Source of the DNA: Massilia sp. TS11 | GTDB taxonomy: Bacteria > Pseudomonadota > Gammaproteobacteria > Burkholderiales > Burkholderiaceae_D | Assembly (NCBI RefSeq): GCF_022012445.1 | Contig: NZ_JAKLTS010000014.1 | Span: 1-64,000, forward strand | DNA: 64,000 bases | Direction of reading: 5' to 3' | Part shown: piece by piece, positions 57,276 through 64,000 of the stretch | Layout of the letters: each line of letters begins with the position of its first letter | How positions within the stretch are numbered: the stretch's first letter is position 1 | Notes under the pieces: generated by a model | What the model was told of the DNA's origin: nothing | The model's database searches: none | The model's input: only the letters and a program-made list of their open reading frames with translations | Program-made: the position numbers and the translations under genes

Positions 57276-58551
57276 GGTCTTCCTTGCAGTGATGGATGAA
57301 AGACCCCGATTCTACCCTGCGTTCGCGCAGGTACACGAGCAGGCCTGGCAGCTGCAGCGCCACCAGGCAGGCCAGGGCGACGCGCCAGGCCGTCTCCGGC
57401 GCATGTCCGCCGAGCGGGCGCCACAAGCCAAGCAGCTGGCCGAAGCCGGCCTGCACCAGGAAGGCGACGCTGAAGATCAGCAGATTCAGACAGGTGGCGG
57501 CGCGCCCGGTCAGGCTGCGCGGCATGGCCGCCGCCACGATCGCATAGTCCATGCCGGTGAAGGTGCCAAGCAGGGTGAAGGCGACCGACAGCAGCGGCAT
57601 CGCCGGCACATAGCCGGCCACCATCGCCAGCTGCACGAGCACGAACAGGGCCACGCCGGCCGCCGCCAGGTCGAGCGCGGCGATGCCGCGCCGCGCCGCC
57701 CACTCGGTCAGCATGCCGACCCCGATGGCGCCGAAGATCACGCCGGCCATGCCCAGATACAGCAGCCAGGCCACGTGCTGGTCGCTCAGGTGCGCCACGT
57801 CGCTGAGCCAGCGCCCGATCCACAGGCCCTGGATGCCGAAGAAGACCGCATGCGGCAGCAGCATCAGGCGCGCCGTGCGCCAGAAGGCCGGGGTGCGCAG
57901 CACCGCCGCCACGGCCGGCGGCGTACCGGCCGGACGCGCATGGGCGCGCGGCGCCAGCAGCCAGATGGCCAGGGCCACCAGCAAGGCTGCGCAGGCCAGC
58001 AGCAGAAACACGCCGCGCCAGCCGCAGGCCGGCAGCAAGGCGCGCGCCGGCAGGGTGGCGCTGGCCGCGCCCAGGCCACCGGCGGCGATCAGATAGCCCT
58101 GCACCGAGGGCAGGCGCGCCGGCGCCACCCAGGTGGCCAGGGCCTTCACGGCCGACATGAAGCAGCCGCCCAGGCCCACCCCGAGCAGGGCGCGCGCCAG
58201 CGCCAGCAGCATCAGCGACTCGGCCCGGGCGAACAGCCAGGCCCCGCAGGCCGCCAGCGCCAGCAGCACGGGCTGCACGCGGCGCGGGCCGAAGCGGTCC
58301 AGCGCCAGCCCGATCGGCAGCTGCACCAGCGCGAAGCTGAAGAAGAACACGCTGGTCAGCCAGCCCAGGCCGGTGGCGTCCAGCCCCAGGCTGGCCATCA
58401 TCTCGGGCGCCAGCACCGCATTCACCGTGCGCAGGGCCGAGGACAGGAAGTGGCCGAGCGCATACGGCAGGAACACGCAGCCGGCCAGGCGCAAGGCGCC
58501 CAGCGGCGCCTGGCCCGGCAGGGCTTCGCTGTGGAGCGGTGCGCCGGCCAT
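57244..58551 (-). CDS. Major facilitator superfamily transporter (435 aa)
   Basis: About 12 membrane helices; ALDRFGPRRVQPV is the loop 2-3 motif of the family (normally GxxxDRxGRR) and ARALLGVGLGGCFMSAVKALATWV the fourth helix region. The second half begins after a short central loop (APRAHARPAGTPPAV). The 3' end overlaps the FAH gene by 32 bases and the start lies 7 bases after the KamA-like gene. Substrate is presumably the compound processed by the flanking enzymes; direction of transport unknown. Confidence 0.9.
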   Translation of the reverse strand: MAGAPLHSEALPGQAPLGALRLAGCVFLPYALGHFLSSALRTVNAVLAPEMMASLGLDATGLGWLTSVFFFSFALVQLPIGLALDRFGPRRVQPVLLALAACGAWLFARAESLMLLALARALLGVGLGGCFMSAVKALATWVAPARLPSVQGYLIAAGGLGAASATLPARALLPACGWRGVFLLLACAALLVALAIWLLAPRAHARPAGTPPAVAAVLRTPAFWRTARLMLLPHAVFFGIQGLWIGRWLSDVAHLSDQHVAWLLYLGMAGVIFGAIGVGMLTEWAARRGIAALDLAAAGVALFVLVQLAMVAGYVPAMPLLSVAFTLLGTFTGMDYAIVAAAMPRSLTGRAATCLNLLIFSVAFLVQAGFGQLLGLWRPLGGHAPETAWRVALACLVALQLPGLLVYLRERRVESGSFIHHCKEDHETAALRPPR

Positions 58552-58558
58552 GACGCCC

Positions 58559-59908
58559 TCAGGCCGCCAGCGCCGACGTCGGGTGCAGCGGCACGATGCG
58601 CGGCGCCGCCAGCTCGAAGGGGAAGCGCTCGGCGCCGAAGGCGGGCTTGAGCTGATCGAGCCAGGTGGCCTGCGGATCGAAGCGCGCGTAGAAGGGCTGG
58701 CGCACCAGGCTGGCGTCGCGCGCCTGCAGGAACTGCAGCGCGAACACCTTTTCGCCGCCGATGGTGGGCAGGCCGTCGATCAGCACCTTGCCGGGGAAGG
58801 CGCTCATCGAGGGGCCGCGCACCGTGCGCGCCAGCCCCGACACCTGGCGGTAGGCCTCGCTGAACACCTCGTAGGCGCGCGCCAGCGGCAGCGCGAAATA
58901 CTCGCGCGGGCCGGTGTCGCGCTCGACGAACATGTAGTAGGGGATGGCCCCCAAGCGCACGCCCGTGGTCCACAGCTCGACCCAGCTGGCCGGGTCTTCG
59001 TTCACGTGGCGGATCAGCGGGGCCTGCATGCGCACGGTGGCGCCGGTGCCGAGGATGCGGCGCACGGCGCGCTGGGCCACGGCCGGACGCAGTTCGGCCG
59101 CATGCGAGTAGTGGCCCATGATGGCCAGCTGGCGGCCGCTGGCGACCACCTTCTCGAACAGCTGCAGCACCTCGTCGGCGTCGCGGTCGGTGACGAAGCG
59201 CTGCGGCCAGTAGGCGAGCGACTTGGTGCCGATGCGGATGTTCTGCACATGGCCCAGCTCCGGCACCAGCAGCGGCTCGATCACGGCGGCCAGGGCGCGC
59301 GCATTCATGATCATCGGATCGCCGCCGGTGATCAGCACATCGCTGACATGCGGGTGGGCGCGCAGATAGGCCACCAGCTCGTGCGAGGCGCGCGCGTCGA
59401 ACTTGTAGTCGTCCATGCCGACGAACTGCGGCCAGCGGAAGCAGAAGGTGCAGTAGGCGTGGCAGGTCTGGCCGGCGCCCGGAAAGAACAGTACGGTCTC
59501 GCGGTATTTGTGCTGGATGCCGCGCAGCTGGGCGCCCTCGAAACTGGGCACATTATGGGTCATCTGCCCGGCCGGGTGCGGATTCATGCGCAGGCGCAGC
59601 GCCGTCACATAGGTGGCCAGGCGGTCCGGGTCGGGCTGGCCGAGTACCAGCTGCTTCAGGCGCGCATAGTCTTCGGGCGGCAGCATGTCGCGGTGCGGGA
59701 AGACCAGGCGCCAGATCGGATCGTCGGGCACCCGGTTCCAGTCGATCAGCTGGTCGAGCACATAGGCATTGGTGCGAAACGGCAGGACGGTCGACAGCAC
59801 GGTGACGGCTTCCTGCAGCTCGGGCGCCATCCAGTCCCACTGGCGCGCGCTGCGGATGCTGGTGCGGGTGTAGGCCTGGAATTTGGTGGGCAGATCGGCA
59901 AGGCTCAT
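58559..59908 (-). CDS. KamA-family radical SAM protein (449 aa)
   Basis: Radical S-adenosylmethionine enzyme of the lysine 2,3-aminomutase family. CHAYCTFCFRW supplies the CxxxCxxC cluster ligands (Cys149, 153, 156); VLITGGDPMIMNARAL and IRIGTKSLAYWPQRF follow as in KamA. Near the C terminus the sequence is SGLARTVRGPSMSAFPGKV where lysine 2,3-aminomutase has its DAPGGGGK substrate motif, so lysine is probably not the substrate. PLP-binding Lys not assigned. AGGAG precedes the ATG at 59908; first gene of a three-gene operon with an MFS carrier and an FAH hydrolase. Confidence 0.9.
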   Translation of the reverse strand: MSLADLPTKFQAYTRTSIRSARQWDWMAPELQEAVTVLSTVLPFRTNAYVLDQLIDWNRVPDDPIWRLVFPHRDMLPPEDYARLKQLVLGQPDPDRLATYVTALRLRMNPHPAGQMTHNVPSFEGAQLRGIQHKYRETVLFFPGAGQTCHAYCTFCFRWPQFVGMDDYKFDARASHELVAYLRAHPHVSDVLITGGDPMIMNARALAAVIEPLLVPELGHVQNIRIGTKSLAYWPQRFVTDRDADEVLQLFEKVVASGRQLAIMGHYSHAAELRPAVAQRAVRRILGTGATVRMQAPLIRHVNEDPASWVELWTTGVRLGAIPYYMFVERDTGPREYFALPLARAYEVFSEAYRQVSGLARTVRGPSMSAFPGKVLIDGLPTIGGEKVFALQFLQARDASLVRQPFYARFDPQATWLDQLKPAFGAERFPFELAAPRIVPLHPTSALAA

Positions 59909-60075
59909 GCGAACTCCTGGTGGGTGAGAATGGGTCCAGCATAGGCAGGGCGGGGCCGGCCGAATTGCCACACGTCAATGGCGGGGCCGGGCAAATGCTT
60001 GCGCCAACGCAACTGGACCAGCCTGTGGGCAAGCCAGAATGGCGCGTCGAATTAACCACTGGAAAGGAGCCAACC

Positions 60076-60504
60076 ATGCACAGCCTGCTTTGGGCCACCC
60101 TGCTGGCCGCCGTCGATCCCACCGCCGCCGATGCGATTGCCATGGCCGAGAAGGCGGCCGCCTACGGGCGCGCGCACGGCCAGCAAGCCCTGCTCGAGAA
60201 AATTGCCGCCAAGGACCCCGACTTCATCCAGGGCAGCCTGTATGTCGACGCGCGCGACATCCACAGCGGCGTGGTGCTGGCCCACCCGGTCAATCCCCAG
60301 CTGGTCGGCAAGGACCTGGTGAATGTGCCCGACGCCTCGGGCAAGCTGTACCGCAAGGAAATCCTGGCCGTGGCCAAGGACAAGGGCAAGGGCTGGGTCG
60401 ACTACCACTACAAGAATCCGGTCTCGGGCAAGGTCGAGCCGAAGACGACCTATATCCTGCGGCTGGGCGACATCGTGTTGGAGGCCGGCATCTACAAGAA
60501 ATAG
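60076..60504 (+). CDS. Periplasmic single-cache-domain protein, paralogue (142 aa)
   Basis: Shares its whole plan with the protein at 20887: DARDIHSGVVLAHPVNPQLVGKDLVNVPDASGKLYRKEILAVAKDKGKGWVDYHYKNPVSGKVEPKTTYILRLGDIVLEAGIYKK parallels that protein's second half. The N-terminal leader is short (MHSLLWATLLAAVDP) and a weak export signal. AAAGGAG precedes the ATG. Stand-alone ligand-binding protein; ligand unknown. Confidence 0.83.
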   Translation: MHSLLWATLLAAVDPTAADAIAMAEKAAAYGRAHGQQALLEKIAAKDPDFIQGSLYVDARDIHSGVVLAHPVNPQLVGKDLVNVPDASGKLYRKEILAVAKDKGKGWVDYHYKNPVSGKVEPKTTYILRLGDIVLEAGIYKK

Positions 60505-60586
60505 AAGATGCCAGCCTGTCATCGCGGCGTCACGGTGAATCGTGTACAGTGTTGGCTTTTGTGCCCGCCGCCACAACGCTAGTCAA

Positions 60587-61447
60587 ATGAGCAATATTGC
60601 TTCCCCTGCGAATGGAACCGACGCCGTTGATGCGCTGATCAAATCGATCCGCATCCCGCCCCGCCCCAGCCTGCTGATGGCCTTGCAGAAGGAGCTGTCC
60701 CAGCCGCAACCGGCGCCGGAAAACATCGCCCGCATCATTTCGAGCGACGTCGGCATGTCGGGCGCCCTGCTCAAACTGGCCAACTCGGCGATCTGGGGCG
60801 GCGGCCACAAGTCGAACTCGATCGAACAGGCGATTCTGTTCCTGGGCATCAACCAGGTCGCCTCGCTGATGGCCGGCCTGCTGGCGCGCAAGGCGATCCG
60901 CGCCGGCGGCCGTTCCCTGGTCGCGTTCTGGGACGTGTCCGACCGCCGCGCCCAGGCCATGGTCCACCTGTCGCGCGCCCTGCGCGTGGGCGAGCCGGAC
61001 GTGGCCCACACCTTCGGCCTGTTCGCCGACATGGGCGTGCCGCTGCTGACCGCGCGCTTCCCCGAGTACGAGGCCGTGTATGCGCGCGCCGTGACCGATC
61101 CGGAACGCCCGATCACGGCCATCGAAGAAGAGGCCTTCAGCACCCACCACGCCGCCATCGGCTGCCTGCTGGCGCGCAACTGGGGCCTGGCCGAGGACAT
61201 CTGCTGGGGCATCCTGCACCACCACGACTACCGCGTCATCGAAGACCAGGGCACGGCGGAGCTGCTGCGCTCGCTCGTGGCCCTGTCCCTGGTGGCCGAA
61301 GCGGCGATCCAGAAATACCAGGGCCATTCCGATTCGCTCGAATGGCACAAGGGCGGCGATCTGGCGCGCGCCCACCTCGGCCTGTCGCACGAGGAAGTGG
61401 CCGACCTGGTGGCCGACCTGATCGAAGCCTTCCACGGCGACCAGTAA
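60587..61447 (+). CDS. HDOD-domain signalling protein (286 aa)
   Basis: HDOD domain (about residues 15-215): IRIPPRPSLLMALQKELSQP, ISSDVGMSGALLKLANSAIWG and EQAILFLGINQVASLMAGLLAR, with a later EEEAFSTHHAAIGCLLARNWGL and ILHHHDYRVI, which keep some His but not a complete HD phosphodiesterase set. HDOD proteins link regulatory inputs to output proteins. The ATG at 60587 (MSNIASPANG) is preferred to an upstream GTG at 60542. Stands alone between unrelated genes. Confidence 0.9.
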   Translation: MSNIASPANGTDAVDALIKSIRIPPRPSLLMALQKELSQPQPAPENIARIISSDVGMSGALLKLANSAIWGGGHKSNSIEQAILFLGINQVASLMAGLLARKAIRAGGRSLVAFWDVSDRRAQAMVHLSRALRVGEPDVAHTFGLFADMGVPLLTARFPEYEAVYARAVTDPERPITAIEEEAFSTHHAAIGCLLARNWGLAEDICWGILHHHDYRVIEDQGTAELLRSLVALSLVAEAAIQKYQGHSDSLEWHKGGDLARAHLGLSHEEVADLVADLIEAFHGDQ

Positions 61448-61545
61448 GCGCGCCCTCCCCAGGTTGACTTGGCGCCCTGCTGCGCCGATACTGGTTTGGG
61501 GGAGGGATGCCGCAGAGCGATCCCGCCCCAATCCTTGGAGGGGAC

Positions 61546-62727
61546 ATGAAACGCATTGCCATCCTACTGTGCGCGCTCGTGCTGAGCGGCTGCGCCAGTA
61601 TGCAAGCCCAAGTCGGCGCCGCGCCGGCCAGCATCTTTGCCGACCAGGCCTTCGCGCCGCCGACCGAACCCATCGGCGTGCAGCAGGCGTTCACGCTCAG
61701 CCCCGCCATGCGCGACTATCTGCAGCAGACGGTGCGCACGGCACCCGGCAGCAATCCGCAGCGGCGCCTGTTCAATGCCCTGTACGCCAAGGGCCAGCTG
61801 CTGGTCGAGTATGACGCCAGCAAGACCCGCCTGCCGGCCGAGACGTTTGAGCAGAAGGCCGGCAACTGTCTGTCGCTGGTGCTGCTGACGGCCGCGTTTG
61901 CCAAGGAACTGGGGCTCGACATCACCTACCAGAATGTGCTGGTCGACGAGACTTTCAGCCGCAGCGGCAATCTGGTGTTCGCCAGCCACCATGTCAACAT
62001 CACGCTGGGCAAGCTGCGCCCCTATGGCGGCACGGTGATCACCGCGCGCGACGACGAGGCCAGCCTGTACACGGCCAGCGCCATCACGATCGACTTCCTG
62101 CCGCCGCCGGACGCGCGCGCGCTGCGCTCGCTGGCCATCGACGAGAACACCGTGCTGGCCATGTACATGAATAACCGCGCGGCCGAGAGCCTGGCCGCCG
62201 GCGATCTGAACAACGCCTATGCCTGGGCCGCGGCCGGGGTGCGCCAGTATCCGGGCTTCGTCAACACCTACAACACCCTGGGCGTCATCTATTCGCGCCG
62301 CGGCCTGCTCGACCAGGCCGAAACCACGCTGCGCTACGCCCTGCTGGTCGATCCCGACAACCGCCTGATTCTGTCGAATCTGGTGCCGGTGCTGGCCAAA
62401 CAGGGCAAGGACGGCGAGGCCGGGCAGCTGCGCGAACGGGTCGCCCGGCTCGATCCGCACCCGCCTTTCGAATTCTTCGACAAGGGCATGGAGGCGGCCC
62501 GGCGCGGCGCCTGGGCCGAAGCGCGCGACTACTTCCGGCGCGAAGTGCGGCGCGCGCCCTACTACCACGAGTTCCACTTCTGGCTGGCGATGGCCAGCTA
62601 CAAGCTCGGCGAGCTCGATACCGCGCGCGAGGAGATGGACCTGGCCGTCCAGACCAGCACCACGCGCCGCGACAGCGCCCTGTACGAGGGCAAGCTGGCC
62701 GCGCTGCGCCAGATGCGGCTGCGCTGA
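61546..62727 (+). CDS. TPR-repeat lipoprotein (393 aa)
   Basis: Lipoprotein signal with lipobox LSGC (Cys about residue 17). The first ~215 residues include a transglutaminase-like stretch (FEQKAGNCLSLVLLTAAFAKELGLDITYQNVLVDETF, with a candidate Cys and His in SHHVNITLG). Tetratricopeptide repeats follow: YAWAAAGVRQYPGFVNTYNTLGVIYSRRGLLDQAETTLRYALLVDPDN and YHEFHFWLAMASYKLGELDTAREEMDLAV. A GGAGGGG precedes the ATG at 61546. Likely outer-membrane or periplasm-facing assembly factor. Confidence 0.88.
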   Translation: MKRIAILLCALVLSGCASMQAQVGAAPASIFADQAFAPPTEPIGVQQAFTLSPAMRDYLQQTVRTAPGSNPQRRLFNALYAKGQLLVEYDASKTRLPAETFEQKAGNCLSLVLLTAAFAKELGLDITYQNVLVDETFSRSGNLVFASHHVNITLGKLRPYGGTVITARDDEASLYTASAITIDFLPPPDARALRSLAIDENTVLAMYMNNRAAESLAAGDLNNAYAWAAAGVRQYPGFVNTYNTLGVIYSRRGLLDQAETTLRYALLVDPDNRLILSNLVPVLAKQGKDGEAGQLRERVARLDPHPPFEFFDKGMEAARRGAWAEARDYFRREVRRAPYYHEFHFWLAMASYKLGELDTAREEMDLAVQTSTTRRDSALYEGKLAALRQMRLR

Positions 62728-62751
62728 GCGCGGCTCGGCGCGCGGGCCGTG

Positions 62752-62757
62752 TATAGT
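62752..62757 (+). promoter_or_regulatory. Candidate -10 box of the HAF protein gene
   Basis: TATAGT ends 8 bases before the ATG at 62766 and no Shine-Dalgarno sequence intervenes, which would give a leaderless or nearly leaderless transcript. Confidence 0.45.
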
Positions 62758-62765
62758 CTCGGCCC

Positions 62766-63863
62766 ATGAAGCGCAGCGCTCTGATCCTGACCCTCGTACT
62801 GGCCGGCCTGGCCCAGGCCGCGACCACGCTCGGCATCCGCGCGCCGGTTGGCACCGCCAGCGTCGCCTACGACATCAATGCGCGTGGCCAGGCCGTGGCC
62901 GTGCTCGAAACCCCCAAGGGCCGCCAGCGCGGCGTGCTGATCGAAGGCGCGCGCATCACCGAACTGCTGCTCCCGGGCGGGAACGAGAGCGAAGTCCACG
63001 CCATCAATGACGCCGGCCAGGTGGTCGGCTCGGCCAAGGACGCCAACGGCCACTGGCGCGCCTACCTGTACACGCGTGCGGACGGCATGCGCGAACTGGG
63101 CACGCTGGGCGGCAAGAGCAGCTACGGCACCGCCATCAATGCGGCCGGCCAGGTGGTCGGGTTTGCCGACACCCCGGGCGGCGGCTACCACGCTTTTCTC
63201 TACGACGGCCGCAACCTGATGGACCTGGGCACGCTCGGCGGCAGCCTCAGTCAGGCCAGCGGCATCAACCGCCACGGTCAGGTGACCGGCACCTCGGCCG
63301 TCGGACGCGACCAGCGCCACGCCTTCCTGTACGACCCGCGCAGCGGCATGCGCGACCTCGGCACCCTGGGCGGCGGCTCGAGCGCGGCGGCCGCCATCAA
63401 CGACGCCGGGATGGTGGTCGGCGCGGCCGAAACGGCGCGCGGCGCCTGGCATGCCTTCGTGTTCGACGGCCAGCGCATGATCGACATCGGCGCCCTGCTC
63501 GGCGAGGGCGACAGCTTCGCCAATGGCATCAACAACGCCGGCCAGGTGGCCGGCAGCTGGCAGCTGAAGGACGAGCGCCGCAGCTTCGTCTGGCAGGCCG
63601 GCAAGCTGACGGTCTACCGCGGCGGCCAGGGCCTGTTTCTGATTAACGCCGTCAACGACCAGGGCCTGGTGATCGGCGCCATCCGCGGCACCCATTTCGA
63701 GGCCGCCACCATGGCCGTCGACGCTGTGCCGATGGAAGCGGCCGGGCTGGTGCCGACCCTGGCGCCGGTTCTGGCCGGCGCCATGCTGCTGGCCGGCGCC
63801 ATCATCGTCTGGCGCAAACGCTACCGCGGCCTGTCCTGGCGCAGCCTGCGCGAACGGCGCTGA
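62766..63863 (+). CDS. Exported HAF-repeat protein with C-terminal membrane anchor (365 aa)
   Basis: Signal peptide (MKRSALILTLVLAGLAQA) followed by about six HAF repeats of ~47 residues, each with an AINxAGQVVG turn and, in the middle ones, an LGTLGG turn (AYLYTRADGMRELGTLGG, AFLYDGRNLMDLGTLGG, AFLYDPRSGMRDLGTLGG). The repeats probably build a beta-propeller-like surface domain. The C terminus is a hydrophobic helix (LAPVLAGAMLLAGAIIVW) and a basic tail (RKRYRGLSWRSLRERR), shaped like a sorting signal but without a PEP motif. Function unknown. Confidence 0.87.
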   Translation: MKRSALILTLVLAGLAQAATTLGIRAPVGTASVAYDINARGQAVAVLETPKGRQRGVLIEGARITELLLPGGNESEVHAINDAGQVVGSAKDANGHWRAYLYTRADGMRELGTLGGKSSYGTAINAAGQVVGFADTPGGGYHAFLYDGRNLMDLGTLGGSLSQASGINRHGQVTGTSAVGRDQRHAFLYDPRSGMRDLGTLGGGSSAAAAINDAGMVVGAAETARGAWHAFVFDGQRMIDIGALLGEGDSFANGINNAGQVAGSWQLKDERRSFVWQAGKLTVYRGGQGLFLINAVNDQGLVIGAIRGTHFEAATMAVDAVPMEAAGLVPTLAPVLAGAMLLAGAIIVWRKRYRGLSWRSLRERR

Positions 63864-63889
63864 ACCTTGTGCAAAGCGCCGAACTGGCA

Positions 63890-63895
63890 AATAAT
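63890..63895 (+). promoter_or_regulatory. Candidate -10 box of the DUF3297 gene
   Basis: AATAAT lies 8 bases before the ATG at 63904, another case of a -10-like element close to a start codon without a clear ribosome-binding site. Confidence 0.35.
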
Positions 63896-63903
63896 AGCGG
63901 GCT

Positions 63904-64000
63904 ATGAACGATACCCAACGCCCTCCCCTGCCCGACCATCTGTCGATCGACCCGCGCAGCCCGCACCACGTTGCCGCTGTGTTTCAGCACAACGTCGGCA
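63904..64000 (+). CDS. DUF3297-family protein, 5' part only
   Basis: The visible 32 residues begin MNDTQRPPLPDHLSIDPRSP and continue HHVAAVFQHNVG, the conserved opening of the ~80-residue DUF3297 family. Cut by the window end. Function of the family is unknown. Confidence 0.85.
   Translation, partial: MNDTQRPPLPDHLSIDPRSPHHVAAVFQHNVG

Overview
The window is about 64 kb of high-GC, densely coded chromosomal DNA with no RNA gene, complete insertion sequence, prophage or CRISPR array that I can see. Gene content (paa phenylacetate operon with a PaaX regulator, parE-parC pair, TRAP transporter with a Tat-exported binding protein, DUF3297, HAF-repeat protein, many secreted peptidases) and GGGGTCAGACCCC-type intergenic palindromes suggest a betaproteobacterium, most likely Oxalobacteraceae of the Massilia/Telluria/Duganella group. 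This placement rests on recognition and no search was run.

Layout. 1-0.8 kb: two small periplasmic cytochromes c. 1-4.4 kb: MoxR ATPase, GNAT and VWA (CoxE-like) genes, abutting a degenerate two-receiver protein. 4.5-8.8 kb: parE and parC. 8.8-13.1 kb: a 42-bp hairpin, a secreted M64 peptidase, and two tandem exported amidohydrolases, the second lacking the metal-binding HxH. 13.2-20.8 kb: a divergent locus around an RpiR-type regulator: TonB receptor plus exported cyanophycinase-like S51 peptidase on one side, aspartoacylase-like deacylase plus YfcC-type carrier on the other, with TGTGTAAATTTT sites between them. 20.9-26.7 kb: small accessory genes (cache protein, GNATs, DUF817 and DUF2238 membrane proteins, S10 carboxypeptidase). 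26.8-33.3 kb: argH, TRAP permease subunits without a binding protein, an M24 peptidase and an S41-like protein. 33.5-46.0 kb: the phenylacetyl-CoA catabolic operon paaABCDE-G-H-I-J-Y-Z, followed by thpR and a GNAT gene, with divergent paaX. 46.0-54.4 kb: binding protein, M14 carboxypeptidase, orphan TRAP binding protein, pmbA, darP, mogA, esterase and a Deg-type protease. 54.4-60.5 kb: carboxymuconolactone-decarboxylase-like protein, class III aminotransferase, and a KamA-like radical SAM / MFS / FAH operon. 60.0-64.0 kb: second cache protein, HDOD protein, TPR lipoprotein, HAF protein and a DUF3297 gene cut by the window end.

The most interesting parts are (i) the RpiR-controlled, probably cyanophycin- or isopeptide-scavenging locus; (ii) the KamA-like operon, whose radical SAM enzyme lacks the lysine-2,3-aminomutase substrate motif; (iii) paired palindromic repeats found only at convergent gene ends, one of which supplies the 3' end of a coding sequence; (iv) a 12-bp minisatellite between paaA and paaB; and (v) the separation of TRAP permease and binding-protein genes by about 18 kb.
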